From NCBI GenBank assembly GCA_917880885.1, contig OU862928.1:39606962-39670961 (forward strand): a stretch of DNA of 64,000 bases. The letters run 5' to 3'. Shown one piece after another: positions 21,700-32,245 of this stretch. A model generated the notes under the pieces. That model made no database searches. It was not told the DNA's origin and worked only from the letters and a program-made list of their open reading frames with translations. This DNA comes from Limnephilus marmoratus. Its lineage: Eukaryota; Arthropoda; Insecta; Trichoptera; Limnephilidae. Every line of letters begins with the position of its first letter. Positions within the stretch are counted from its first letter, which is position 1. The position numbers were made by a program, and so were the translations under genes.

Positions 21700-22132
21700 A
21701 AGGGGGGTAATTTATTGGATAACCAACACCCCTGCTATAGGTCCAAATGGTTCGCTACGTTTAGTGACTTAACGGGTGGTGCCGGGTTCATGGGTGAGGT
21801 TTGTGTAGGTCTTGGCGGCGGATGCTTTTTCCTAACTACTGGGTGGCAGGCTGGATTGGGAGAGACTGGTTGAGGGAAGCCTAACCTAGATCTCTCCAGA
21901 CGGACTCTCTCGACCCATCGCCTTGCACTGCGGTGGAAGGTTGGATTCATCACTCCTGGACACATTAATTCCTAAATTCCTACACATCCCTCATACCTTT
22001 ATCCTTCTCAAGACTTCCTCTCGTTCCTTTCCTTAAAAATAACCTCCACATAGCATGCTCAAAGATGACTTAGGCCTTGAAGGATATTTTTTTCTTAGTG
22101 CCTCCTATTTGGAGCTAATGCAAAAAATAAAC
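21700..22132 (+). mobile_element. SINE3 copy
   Basis: Full set of SINE3 landmarks: ttattggataaccaacaccc, gttcgctacgtttagtgact, gggttcatgggtgaggtttg, gtaggtcttggcggcgga, ggattgggagagactgg, then the LINE-A-like tail from 22044 (diverged) and poly-A. Confidence 0.8.
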
Positions 22133-22194
22133 AGTTCTGAAAACGACACTTAAATTTAAAGCAAATCCGAGTTATAGAGTTCATTGAACCAGAG

Positions 22195-22405
22195 CTTCAG
22201 ACAGACACACAGGCGGTAGAAGTAAAGGAGATAAGAGTGGGGAGGCTACGCAGCACCGCACGAAGCGGAGACCGATTATTCTATCTCATGCTAATCCTAT
22301 AGATGTACATGTTTGTCTCTTTTTAGTGTCACTCGTTTCCGTTTCATCGAGTTTCAAATCACAAAGGTGCTAAAGAAGACTTCACTTCAAAAAAGGTAAG
22401 TACTT
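22195..22405 (+). repeat. Repeat R4, copy 2
   Basis: Contains agagtggggaggctacgcag, ggagaccgattattctatct, tttgtctctttttagtgtca and tcgagtttcaaatcacaaag, shared with 6951 (-) and 41118. Confidence 0.7.
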
Positions 22406-22990
22406 CCTTTGCTTATTGATTGCCAAAATCACTTGTACCGGACGTAATGTAAAGTATATTCTTCAAAAGTCAAGTAAATATTTGATGGTACACAGAAAAT
22501 CATTGACAGCGAAAAGAGATGTTCATATTATTTCTTGAATCCGCAAATAAATGTTTGGTATACCACTTCTCCTGCTAATTGCGTTAACAAACTGTGTTTT
22601 CCATTGAGTGATTCATTTGGACACTGGGCAAAGTACAGTCCAGATATTATGACAGAAATACGGTCGCTAATTTCTCGAGCAAATCTCAGCTCGACTTCGA
22701 TTAGAGAATGACATATTGTGCATTAAGCTGCAGAATACTGATTAGGCGTTAAGTGTTTCACCAACTGGTTATAAGGTTTCTCGATATCCTTCAGCGTTCA
22801 CCCTCAGCCAGCAATCAAGTCAGAGGGAGATATAATTTGATGTTAGTATATCTCTTAAATTAATAGTTCTTTTTGAAGTAAAACTTCTTTACGCAGGCCC
22901 GACTTGGGGGGTAAGCTAATGAATGCGTTACGAAAAGTGGTGATTGTTACGAAAAATGTCATGCGAACGGTAATCGATGCGAACGGTGAT
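22406..22990. other. Unassigned stretch
   Basis: No repeat match noticed. Short imperfect repeats of gcgaacggt occur at 22970-23010 just before the minisatellite. Confidence 0.35.
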
Positions 22991-23049
22991 CGATTGCTAG
23001 GCGAACGGTCGGGCCTTTACGCACGCTTGACTTGGGGTGATAAGGATAA

Positions 23050-23510
23050 GGATGGTCACCTCAAGGTCGTAGGTCACCCCAAGGTCGTAGATCACCCCAA
23101 GATCGTAGGTCACCCCAAGGTCGTAGGTCACCCCAAGGTCGTAGGTCACCCCAAGGTCGTAGGTCATCCCAAGGTCGTAGATCACCCCAAGGTCATAGGT
23201 CACCCCAAGGTCGTAGGTCACCCCAAGGTCATAGGTCACCCCAAGGTTGTAGGTCACCCCAAGGTCGTAGGTCACCCCAAGGTCGTAGGTCATCCCAAGG
23301 TTGTAGGTCACCCCAAGGTCGTAGGTCACCCCAAGGTCGTAGGTCATCCCAAGGTCGTAGATCACCCCAAGGTCGTAGGTCATTCCAAGGTCGTAGGTCA
23401 CCCCAAGGTCATAGGTCACCCCAAGGTTGTAGGTCACCCCAAGGTCGTAGGTCACCCCATGGTCATATTTTACCCCAATGTCATATTTCATCCCTAGGTC
23501 ATAGGTAACC
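23050..23510. repeat. 18-bp minisatellite with nuclear-receptor half-sites
   Basis: About 24 units of aggtcaccccaaggtcgt with few variants (atc, cat, gtt). Because 18 is a multiple of three, open frames cross it on both strands (VVGHPK plus, LGVTYD minus); neither is taken as coding. Each unit carries ccaaggtcg or ccaaggtca, which fits the published FTZ-F1 site YCAAGGYCR, and AGGTCA-like half-sites spaced by 1 and 5 bases. Confidence 0.9.
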
Positions 23511-23575
23511 CGTTCGCTACGTTTGGTAACTTAGCAGGGATACCTGGGTTCATTGGACGAGGTTTGTCTTGTAGT
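23500..23575 (+). repeat. SINE3 fragment
   Basis: cgttcgctacgtttggtaac and gggttcattggacgaggttt match the SINE3 start. Confidence 0.55.
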
Positions 23576-23884
23576 TTTACTTCAGTCGTGTGGTCTAAAG
23601 CACAGTCATTTTTTTATTACCAGAGATGGCAGCACTTCCATTTGTAGCAGAGTACGAGTATGTACGACTTGTGTTTGGGTATTAATGCTAACATAAGATA
23701 AGAGATTATAAAGGTAATTAAAATGCAGAATATCTGCATGCTTTTAAATACTTGGGAACTTAAGTTAACGCATTGGATCTATCTCGAGAAGTTAGGATTC
23801 GCAATGAGAAGGCCAGGAGAACTTTCAGTTAAAAAAAACTCTTCTGCAATCGTGACTTAAGTCTAAATTGAATAATCAAAATGG

Positions 23885-24500
23885 TTTGATGTTACGTCGT
23901 CTTCATTCTTCTGTAGGTTCGTCTGTAAGTAACGTAGGAGGTTGTGAAATAGAAGTAAAAATAAGAATTTGCATGACAAAAGATGTCACAATTAAAATGC
24001 AAAATATTTGGAGTGACAGAGATAACGAAGACCACCAAGGTGGGACTTGTCCGGGCATTGATTTCCCCGATATTTCTGTATGGTTTGGAAATATGAACAC
24101 TTGGAGACAGCGAAAAAATGCGGATGGACGCCCTCGAAATGTGGTGCTGGAGGAAAATGCTCAGGATTCCATGGACAGCCAAACGTACAAATGTGTCCAT
24201 TCTGGAAGAGCTAGGCATCCACAATAGGCTTTCAACTATCTGCCTACAATGTATCTGAAGATACTTTGGACACGTTGCTCGCCAAACTCAGGACTCTAAC
24301 TTGGAAGAACTCAAAGTCGCTGGAAAAGTTGAAGACAGAAGAAGCAGATGAAGGGCAACAATGCACTGGAGTAACTATCTTCTGGTGTGAGAGGTAATTG
24401 GAGGAGTCTCACTCTTTCCATCCATAAGGGCTTTCAAGAGGCATGTGAGCCAGGTGTGAGACCACATCGTCATGCAAAGTTATTGCGCTTTTTTGCAGCG
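23885..24500 (+). pseudogene. Decayed non-LTR reverse transcriptase C-terminus
   Basis: Pieces in several frames: KIRICMTKDVTIKMQNIWSD, MWCWRKMLRIPWTAKRTNVS, ILEELGIHNRLSTICLQC, LKYFGHVARQTQD (23960-24300). These follow the usual order of the thumb and C-terminal region of RTE/BovB-like endonuclease-reverse transcriptases. Stops and frame shifts are frequent, so this is old. Distinct in sequence from RTE1, RTE2 and RTE3. Confidence 0.7.
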
Positions 24501-24639
24501 CCTTCTTGTATTCCATTTCACCTTAACCTAACCTATCCTAAACTAATTTTTATTTACAGACAAAGTTAACTAAATTATCTTTTGATGCATTTCACAAAAT
24601 AGTCAAATTGCCCCGTGACCTTTTTACACTTCTATTTGA

Positions 24640-24930
24640 TTTTTAACGTGAAAACCGCACACGAATCCTAACTATTCTCGTCTTGAGCCAGTGAGACTAC
24701 GGCATCCCCAATTGAGAGGCCGAAGGGGGTGGAGAGAGGAAATAGGTGGGAAGGAGGAAGGTGGGGAATAAAACACGACCTAAATAAGCACGGGGTTATT
24801 TAGATCTGTTTGGTGCAACGTTTTGTGCGACTTTTCAATTCTGAATGGAAGTCTTAAACCAAGGGGATATTGAGAGTGTCTTCCACTATGGAACGTGCCG
24901 CAAATATACTATATGTTATTTCAAATGAAT
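24640..24930 (-). mobile_element. SINE1 3' part, split by RTE1
   Basis: Inverted SINE1 tail to body: aaaaccgcac, gagccagtgagactacggca, tccccaattg, attctgaatggaagtctta, gtgccgcaaatatactatat. The body resumes at 25327 after an RTE insertion flanked by atttcaaatgaat/atttcaaattaat. Confidence 0.8.
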
Positions 24931-25313
24931 CATCATCACTCTTGGCTCTACAACCCCTGGTGGGTCTTGGCCTCCTCAAGAATCTTCCTCCACTCATCAC
25001 GGTTTTGTGCCAGCTTTCTCCAGTTTACAATCTCCAAGGTGGATATCTTTGAGGACGTTGTCGCTTCATCTTAAACTTGGTCTTCCCAGGCTCATTCGTC
25101 CTATCGGTCTTGAGTTCAGCAGGGATTTTGGTGCTTGATGCTCGGTCATTCTCTCTACATGACCCAGCCGCCGAAGTCTTCCTAGTTTTATTAATTTTAC
25201 GACGTTTAGATCTTTAAACGGAGTAAATAGCTCATTGTTATAACGTCTGCGCCAAAATCCATTTTCTGAAACCGGTCCGAAGATACGCCTCAAAATTTTC
25301 CTTTTAAAAACAA
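24931..25313 (-). pseudogene. RTE1 fragment nested in SINE1
   Basis: Minus strand encodes KILRRIFGPVSENGFWRRRY, LGRLRRLGHVERMTEHQAPK and KSLLNSRPIGRMSLGRP, with stops in the last ~100 bp and a (GATGAT)n tail at the left. The 13-bp TSD (24918-24930 and 25314-25326, one mismatch) defines the ends. 5' truncated. Confidence 0.88.
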
Positions 25314-25326
25314 ATTTCAAATTAAT

Positions 25327-25440
25327 AAAATTCTGAAATTAATCAAATAAAATTTTCACGCTTGAAATTTTCACGTTTTGTGCCCACGACCTTCGAATTG
25401 CTAGTCGAGAGCCTCACCCCTCGACTACTATGTGTGCCTC
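25327..25440 (-). repeat. SINE1 5' part
   Basis: Continuation of the split SINE1: aatcaaataaaattttcacg and a diverged inverted tRNA-like head ending about 25430. Confidence 0.65.
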
Positions 25441-25840
25441 AAATTTGTAATCGTTTCTATAATACATTTTATATAGACATGAATAAATTTTTATAATTAA
25501 GATCGATGAACCTTAAGCATAGCTTCACAGCCAACGTAAAGGACATTAATAAACACATTAACTGAACTGTCTCACCTTGGAGGTACCGTAAAAATCATCC
25601 AATACGAGATAAAATTACCTCCATTTTCGCAACTACAGCACGATTTGAAGTTTTTTCAACATTCTAATAATTTAGATACTCAACTGGGTATAGATCTCTG
25701 ACCCAGTTAATGCGATGCATGTACTACAAGAAGTGAAAATTGAATTACTAGTCGACACCACGAAATCACCGCAATGTAGAGTAATTAAATATCCTTAGTG
25801 GACTGGATATTACACTTCTGTGACCGGCCGGTTATAGCGT
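25441..25840. other. Unassigned stretch
   Basis: Nothing recognised. Confidence 0.35.
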
Positions 25841-26475
25841 AATACCTGCTGTACTGTATGGCGGGTACATTCGACATGGACCCTGGGCTATGCTGTCCGG
25901 TTTGTTGGACCTAGTTTATCAATATTAACAAATTAATAAAGATTTACCCAGAATTACGTGCTTTGCCTTCTGCCAATCAATCACACAAAATGGCATCGTA
26001 GGATGGGGAGGAACTGATTAGTTTATCAATATTAACAAATTTATAAAGATTTACTCAGAATGACGTACTTTGCCTTCTGCCAATCAATTACACAATATGG
26101 CATCACATGATGGGGAGGAATTTATACGTTTATCAATATTAACAAAATAATAAATATATATTCAGAATTACGTTCTTTGCCTTCTGCTAATCAATAATAC
26201 AATATGGCATCATAGCATGGAGTGCAGCTTATATATTGCGCGGATATTCGACATGGATCCTGGGCTGTGCTGTCTGGTTTGTTGGACCTAGTTTATCAAT
26301 ATTCAAAAATTAATAAAGATTTACTCAGAATGACGTACTTTGCCTTCTGCCGATCAATTATACAATATGACATCATAGGATGGGGAGGAACTTATACATG
26401 ACGCGGATATTCGACATGGACCCTGGGCCATTCTGTTCGATTTGTAGGATATTAACAAATTAATAATGATTTTAT
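25841..26475. repeat. Complex ~110-bp tandem repeat
   Basis: Four copies of a unit with gtttatcaatattaacaaat, aagatttactcagaat, tttgccttctgccaatcaat and atcataggatggggaggaac start near 25916, 26022, 26128 and 26291. A second block (attcgacatggaccctgggc, ttgttggacctag) precedes copies 1 and 4 and recurs at 26410. Two interleaved unit types give a higher-order layout. Confidence 0.85.
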
Positions 26476-26560
26476 TAGAACAACACATCGTTGAAGAATA
26501 ATATAACACTAATAATCTAAACGAAAATATGAAAGGGAACACAGAAAAAAATATAAACGG
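26476..26560 (-). repeat. Repeat shared with 28850-28935
   Basis: The inverse of this stretch (tttttttctgtgttcccttt, catattttcgtttagattat) matches the sequence after the split tRNA-like element at 28845. Probably a tRNA-SINE body. Confidence 0.55.
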
Positions 26561-27070
26561 CACTGCTATGCTGTGCTAGAGCCGTGTAGAATCTTGAATA
26601 AGTCGTATTGATGACTATAGCTGAAGTTTTCATATATATAGTTAAAAGTTTGGAAGATTTGTCCATGATGGAAAATGAATGCTTATGCAAATGTTTGTTT
26701 ACAGAATGATTCAAAGTAAGTAAGTGTAATGTATCATAATATCAGTCTATGATCAGTTAGGTATAACATTGTTTCCCGTTGTTAATGCTATATTCGGGTC
26801 ACATGGTGTCGGTTACGACGCGACGCGTGTCGAAGAGCTTTTCAGACAAAATCTAGCTTCCGAATTACAATGACGTATTCTTCAATTCTTAAACCACATT
26901 TCTATAGTACAAGATAACAATGAACAGTCTCTGTGATCTCAAAGAAATATAGGTTGTTCAATCAAAACAGAATAGTACTGAGATACTGGCCAGTACTAAT
27001 AAATTACAATATCTCTGTAGAGATACTTTACAGTAAGGTTGTTCAAAGTCATTGTATTTGAAAGGGAGAT
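26561..27070. other. Unassigned stretch
   Basis: Nothing recognised. Confidence 0.3.
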
Positions 27071-27690
27071 TGCAAAATTACTGTTAGCTGTTGTAAACGG
27101 TGAATCCTTGGGACAATATGTAGATGAGTGTGTGTGTATCTCAAGAGACAAGGCTGACAAAGGACATTGAAATAAGAGTAATTACAGAAAAATCTTCTAA
27201 TGTGAGACAAAGCAGTAGTCGCGAGCTAAGTTGTCAAAAGAAGTAGTGTATCTAAAAGCTTCCTGCCTTGTCACACAGATGGCAGGTATAAAAGCTTTCC
27301 ATAAAGTCCGCAAGATGTCGGCAGGATTGGTTTCGCAGCAAGATCACCAGAGGGCCGAGGCCAGCTGTTTCCACGAAAGACAGTGGCCACCAGATCAATT
27401 ACAGCCAGCTCTTAATAACAGTTAATTACAGTTAGATCGACTAACCGTAGTTACACTACTTTGTAATCCGCGTATTATTAATAAATATCAGATTGTCTAA
27501 AGAACTCTATTTCTTTCCAAGTGAGATCCTTCCTTCCAAGAAGTGTTGGAGATCTCTGTTTGTGAGAACATAAGGTGAATATAGTCGACAATGGAGTTCT
27601 AATACTGCGGTATTCTTGATACCATATCAAGAATATCCGTCCCTACCGGCTGCGCCAGTGTGATATCTATGATATATCAGGTGGAGTAAT
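27071..27690 (+). repeat. Possible solo LTR
   Basis: A TATA box (tataaaag, 27287-27294), a GC-richer transcript start region, AATAAA (27480-27485) about 190 bp further on, then a TG/GT-rich stretch up to ctgcgccagtgtg (27650) follow the layout of an insect LTR. No internal domain, primer-binding site or partner LTR is present. A small host promoter is the alternative. Confidence 0.35.
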
Positions 27691-27734
27691 TAAGAAGTCA
27701 AGCTCCGATTTCTAACATAATATGTTTATTCAAT

Positions 27735-27870
27735 TTTTATTAATAATAAAAACTCAATTTTTATAACTTTTGAAGGTTATTCCCATCAATATTTAATATT
27801 TCTCTCTTTTTATAACCTTCAAAAGTTTTTAAAAAAGAGTTTTTATTATAAAAATTGAATATTCATTTAG
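27735..27870. repeat. Inverted repeat hairpin
   Basis: aactcaatttttataacttt plus tgaaggttat pairs with ataaccttcaaaagttttta plus aaaaagagtttttatt around a ~30-bp AT loop. Possible MITE; no TSD found. Confidence 0.5.
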
Positions 27871-27956
27871 ACTTTTATAAAAAGTCAATAGTTGCGTATA
27901 AATAAAAATCGGATATATTTATCCGTGACGCTATTAAGGTTACAAACCAATTCTTA

Positions 27957-28226
27957 TGGCCGTTATACACGTCATCTTTTTTCAGCCCGATTCCAGTTAG
28001 ACTCAAAAGTCAACATTTTTCGCTCCACGCGATTGCTATTTTCATCTCAATTTTCATATCTATGATTTCAGTTGGTATCAGAGCAAACATAATGGTTCAT
28101 GTGATGACAATTGAAATCGTAGTTATAAAAATTGAAATGAAAATAGCGATCGCGTAGAGCAAAAAATGCTGACTTTTGTGTCTAATTGGAATAGGGCTGA
28201 AAAAAGATGTCGTGTATAACGGCCAT
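27957..28226. mobile_element. PIF/Harbinger-type MITE
   Basis: Inverted ends tggccgttatacacg and cgtgtataacggcca with TTA on both sides (27954-27956, 28227-28229), the Harbinger TWA target. The arms remain complementary for over 100 bp (cagcccgattccagttagac, gcgattgctattttcat), giving a foldback with a short centre near 28090. No coding. Confidence 0.85.
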
Positions 28227-28336
28227 TAGAATGATTGTTTCCAATAAAAAGGGTAGTTGCCTATGATATGGAAAATAAATTAGTTGAAGATAATATTGTT
28301 AATTCTAAAAAATTGAATTATTCCTGTTTGACAGTA

Positions 28337-28844
28337 GGGCGCACTGACGGAATTGGTAAACGCACTTCCCGGATTTTTTTTTTTTTTTTTACAGTGAATA
28401 CCGCACAAGAATCTCAACTGCTCCCGTCTGGAGCCAGTGAGACTATGGCATCCCCAATTGGGGTATGTTGTGAGGCTGAAGGTAGTGGGGAGGGGAAGGA
28501 GGTGGAGAAGAGGAAGGTTTGGAAGTACCTGGCTATTCAGATCTGGTCACTAAACACGGCTAAAGCCATTTTCAAGCAACGTTTCAATTCTGAATGGTGG
28601 TCTTACACCAGGGCGATACTGATTGTATCTTCCACTCTGGAACATGCCGCAAATATACTATATATTATTTTAAAAGAATTAATTGTGAAATAACACAAAT
28701 TAATCAAATAAAATTTATTTGCGCATGCCGGGTTCGAACCCGCGACCTCCGGAATGTGAGTCAAGAGTCTTAGCCACTGGACTACGGAGGTCGTCAAATC
28801 GGAGGATAGACGAGAGGTTCTGGGTTAGAGTCCCAGTTGCGACC
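28337..28844 (+). pseudogene. tRNA-like sequence split by SINE1
   Basis: Left part 28337-28374 (gggcgca ... ggaattggtaaacgc) and right part 28797-28844 (gaggttctgggttagagtcc ... ttgcgacc) together give ~86 nt. Acceptor strands pair at 6 of 7 positions, and the T arm is ctggg-ttagagt-cccag. The joined length fits a class II (Leu/Ser-type) tRNA. The downstream cctttttctgt-type sequence resembles a SINE body, so the host may be a tRNA-derived SINE rather than a tRNA gene. Confidence 0.5.
28375..28796 (-). mobile_element. SINE1 full-length copy (inverted)
   Basis: Poly-T at 28375-28391 is the tail; the tRNA-like head lies at about 28726-28794 with B box gggttcgaacccgcgacc (minus). All body landmarks are present. 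It is about 90% like the copy at 54877. A 152-codon frame crossing it is chance. Confidence 0.88.
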
Positions 28845-28959
28845 ATCATCTTTTTCTGTTTTTTCTGTGTCTTGTTCTCTTTCATATTTTCTTTTAGATT
28901 ATTATTATTATATTCTTCTCCAATAATATATTTAAGACTGAACACTTTAATTAATTGTG

Positions 28960-29660
28960 CATATAAGTTCGGTATAGTCGATTTAATAGTTTAAAATTCT
29001 ACTTATGATGTATCAATGTATTAAATACAACAAAGCAATCAGTTCCTTCCTTTCTTCTACATAGTTAAGATTCACATACATCCAAACAAATACAACGTTA
29101 ACTCAAGTCTATTTGCATTTGAAATATTTACAGATCGCGAGATAAAGACTCGAGATAACCTCCATACAAAATCTGAACCTTCGACCGGCCACCAGTTCAA
29201 CCAAATAAGCTGCGCTTGCCGAACGACCTTCCCCCGCTACACTGCGTCAACCACTCTCTCACGACAGCCGGAGCCGGTAAAGTACTCGAAAACAGCCTGC
29301 CGCAGAGCTTACCAGTTACACAGAACCGCGGTAATGTATGGAGTTGCAAACAAAACAAGCAGCACTTGTAGATAATGAAAATACGACTGAACTATCGGTG
29401 ATTGCTAGGAATTGGTGATTGTTTGATATAATCGATATATCTTATTGCCGATCTTCTGTTTGATTTTTAAAGAATTGTTAATGATCAACTGTATGACATA
29501 GGTAGTTTATTCGCTAATAACTGAAAATGAACTCGGCTTTATGAAAAAAAGATCACCGTATCCAATCTTACAGAATTTACTGAACCCATTTCAAAATCCA
29601 AAGCTGCCTACGAATTACAGCTCTTGAAAATGGACTGTAAATACTAAAAACAAAACGAGA
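28960..29660. other. Unassigned stretch
   Basis: The segment ggtgattgctaggaattggtgattgtt (about 29395-29422) has a weak relative at 30467-30510. Nothing else recognised. Confidence 0.35.
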
Positions 29661-29664
29661 CTAA

Positions 29665-30115
29665 AGTGTGTTTACTGGAATTGGTGATAATATCTGTAGG
29701 AAAAACAAGGTATGTAAGGAAAAGGGACGACCAATCACTCATCACTTCATCTCTGCAACACGAGACGAAATGGTGTTTGCTTGAATTGGGTGATAATATG
29801 TATAGGAAAATCAAGGTATGCATGGAAAAGGAGGACCAATCACTCATCCCTGCATCTCTGCAACACGAGACGAAATGGTGTTTGCTTGAATTGGGTGATA
29901 ATATATATAAGAAAAACAAGGTATGCAAGGAAAAGGGACGACCAATCACTCATCACTGTATCTCTGCGAATGAACTGCATTTCTGCAACATGAGACGAAA
30001 TGGTGTTTGCTTGAATTGGGTGATAATATGTATAGGAAAAACAAGGTATGCAAGAAAAAGGGACGACCGACCAATCACCCATCACTGCATCTCTGCGAAG
30101 GAGCACACGACACAA
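29665..30115. repeat. ~107-bp tandem repeat, four units
   Basis: Units begin about 29667, 29772, 29879 and 30006: gaattgggtgataatatgta, taggaaaaacaaggtatgca, gaaaagggacgaccaatcac, tcatcactgcatctctgcaa, cacgagacgaaatggtgt. The third unit has a ~20-bp insertion. Open frames across it on both strands (for example 29666-30214) follow the repeat; no domain is recognised. Confidence 0.85.
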
Positions 30116-30985
30116 CTACGATCTAGTTACATAATTAAAACGCGATACCTAGTGGTAATTACCACCACAACAAACGTTTTGAGAACAAAACGACATTATG
30201 TGCTTCCGAGATAGTCAAATTCTTTCTTTTTTCTTAAAAACGAGATTCTGTACACGAAAAGCACCAACAACTTGCTGCCAAGGTAGTTTCAAATCTTCTT
30301 CTGTTTCCAAAACAAATACACTCGATTTTTCACTATTTTTCTTGCCGTTGTTCCAAATTTCAAATATTTTTCCAGTAAGGTAGAAGTAAGAACTGGATAA
30401 ATGACATTCCGGTAGGAACTAAGCATATTCTCATTTTTTCAAAACCAAACACTGATATTGCAACTTAGTGATTATTTGCTGGTGACTAGTAATTGCTTGA
30501 TATAGTTGATTACGGGTACCAATAAGCATTCTTTAATTCAGTCCATTGAAGAATCTGAACTTCCAGCTTTATCAGAGTTCAGAATCCAGTTTTATCAGAA
30601 TCCAAGCAAATCAATGTACTTTGTTGGGGTGATGTCCCAATCAATCAAATCAAAATTTGGCCAAAAATTGTATATATTTGCCTGATTCCTACATAGTGTT
30701 GCAGAGTAATGAATTTTTGGGAGAAAGAAAGCGCTTTTCATCAAATTATAGCATATGATAGCAAAGTTTTCAGTTTTTACACATGTTCAAATAAATACAC
30801 AGTATTCCAACTTCTACAGTCGATGTTAACATCTGCTAATCTAAGATGCAAAGTCGACACTCCAAACTAGGTACAAATTGACCAATTTGCGTCTCGGAAC
30901 GCATGCACAAGAGCTGTGTAATACGGTGTTATATTTGATTCGGATTGGTTCATCTCGTCTCCTGGCTGGTAGTGAGAACTTGAGC
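30116..30985. other. Unassigned stretch
   Basis: No frame above 61 codons and no element ends seen. Confidence 0.35.
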
Positions 30986-30993
30986 AATAGGTT

Positions 30994-31438
30994 CAGTGCT
31001 GTATTTAGGCCTACGCACGCAGACCAGTAAGTTGCCTAGGGCGGTAATTTTTAAGGGGACTCTTTTCGGCATTTCGTCGAAACTAAGTTCATGTAGTTTC
31101 CAATTTTTGCATAAACTTGTACAGATTAAAACTGTTAAATATAATTACAGTAATGATAATGGCGCAAACTCACATCCGATTGTTTTTTTACTTTAACTCC
31201 ACAAAGGAAGCTCTGAGGAAAATAATTTCCCTCAAGACCTATGTCATCTTGGTTGTGTGGAGGGTCTTTTTAAGGAGAGGAAGGAGTGAACATGGGTCTT
31301 AAAGATACCCATGTTGTAGGAAGGAGTAAGCACAAAGACCGACAAATCGTTCCACAGCCAAGCTGTTGAACTCAAGAACGAGTCATAGAAAGAGTCGTAT
31401 TTTTGCCTAGGGCGGCTCGCTACCCAAACACGGCCCTG
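30994..31438. mobile_element. Probable hAT element with LINE-A fragment
   Basis: Left end cagtgctgtatttagg and right end (inverted) cagggccgtgtttggg are similar inverted repeats, and both sides carry tgcctagggcgg further in. Flanking octamers aataggtt and catagagt agree at only 5 of 8 positions, so the TSD is weak. A LINE-A 3' fragment lies at 31190-31395 (minus). Confidence 0.55.
31190..31395 (-). pseudogene. LINE-A 3'-end fragment
   Basis: The minus strand encodes FYDSFLSSTAWLWNDLSVFV and TPSYNMGIFKTHVHSFLS, then the LINE-A tail with its paired stems (31199-31268). 5' truncated. Confidence 0.8.
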
Positions 31439-31734
31439 CATAGAGTAGGTACTGCAAGTTGCACAACGCTGCGTTACATCTCGCGATGGTATGACTGCCA
31501 GTATGTGATTGCAATCCGACTTACCATCATAATTGGAAAATAATTGATTGGAATTGTGTTGATTGCAGAAAGTGACGGAATCTAAATACAGTTCTAATTA
31601 TACCTTCTAGGGAGAATATAACGAAGAAAATTTTATCCATATTATTTCATAACTTTCTTAAAATTACTATTTTCTAACTTAAAAAAATATAAGTATCTCA
31701 CTTAACCTAACTAATTACAAAATAAAACTTTGTT

Positions 31735-32245
31735 CGGTAACTTCACCCGGAAGGCCCTGAGAAAAACATTTTTTCTCGGGGTTTATGTCATCTTTGGAAG
31801 TGCTGTATGGAAGGTCTTTCTGTGGAAAGGAGAGAACCTGGGTCTTAAAGAGACCCATGTTGTAGGGGGGAGGAAACACAGAGGCCGGCAAATGGCAGGA
31901 ACGGCCCGTTCTCATGGAACGAATGTCAACTGTGTTCAAATGTTGGGCGCACACCCTTTTAGATATAATCAGACATGATTAGGTGTGTGAAACATTAAAT
32001 TCGACGAGGTTATTCTTACCCCAAGAGAAAACACTCTCTAGGTAACCGTCCATTCTTTGCTTCAAAGCCCTCCGAGCCGTTGGAGTTTATGAGCCCTTTG
32101 GGGGCTTGTCAACAAAAGCTATCATGGAATCCGCGTAATAATCAATTGGTGTATACGACAAAAGGTCATTGAAGTGCAACAAAAACAAAGTCGGAGACAG
32201 AACCGATCACTGTGGAACGCCAGCATTTAGCGTTTGCTTCTAAGG
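31735..32245 (-). pseudogene. LINE-A copy with reverse-transcriptase core remnant
   Basis: On the minus strand the catalytic-region motif NAGVPQ.SVLSPTLFLLH (about 32165-32235) is followed by YYADSMIAFVDKPPK, where the usual YADD is YADS, and ALKQRMDGYLESVFSWG. It then jumps to the C-terminal HLNTVDIRSMRTGRS, PASVFPPPYNMGLFKT and the 3' tail (31735-31800). A large internal deletion and stops make it inactive. Confidence 0.75.

Noticed and set aside
22904..23497. 197-codon frame with GHPKVV repeats
   Set aside because: Produced by the 18-bp minisatellite; the opposite strand is equally open, and the non-repeat first part shows no domain.
28073..28084. tggtatcagagc, resembling a copia-type primer-binding site after the possible LTR
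   Set aside because: It lies in the centre of a Harbinger MITE with intact ends and TSD, 400 bp from the LTR-like segment.
29666..30214. 182-codon frame with repeated CLLELGDN
   Set aside because: Follows the ~107-bp tandem repeat; frames on both strands are open and the reading shifts between units.
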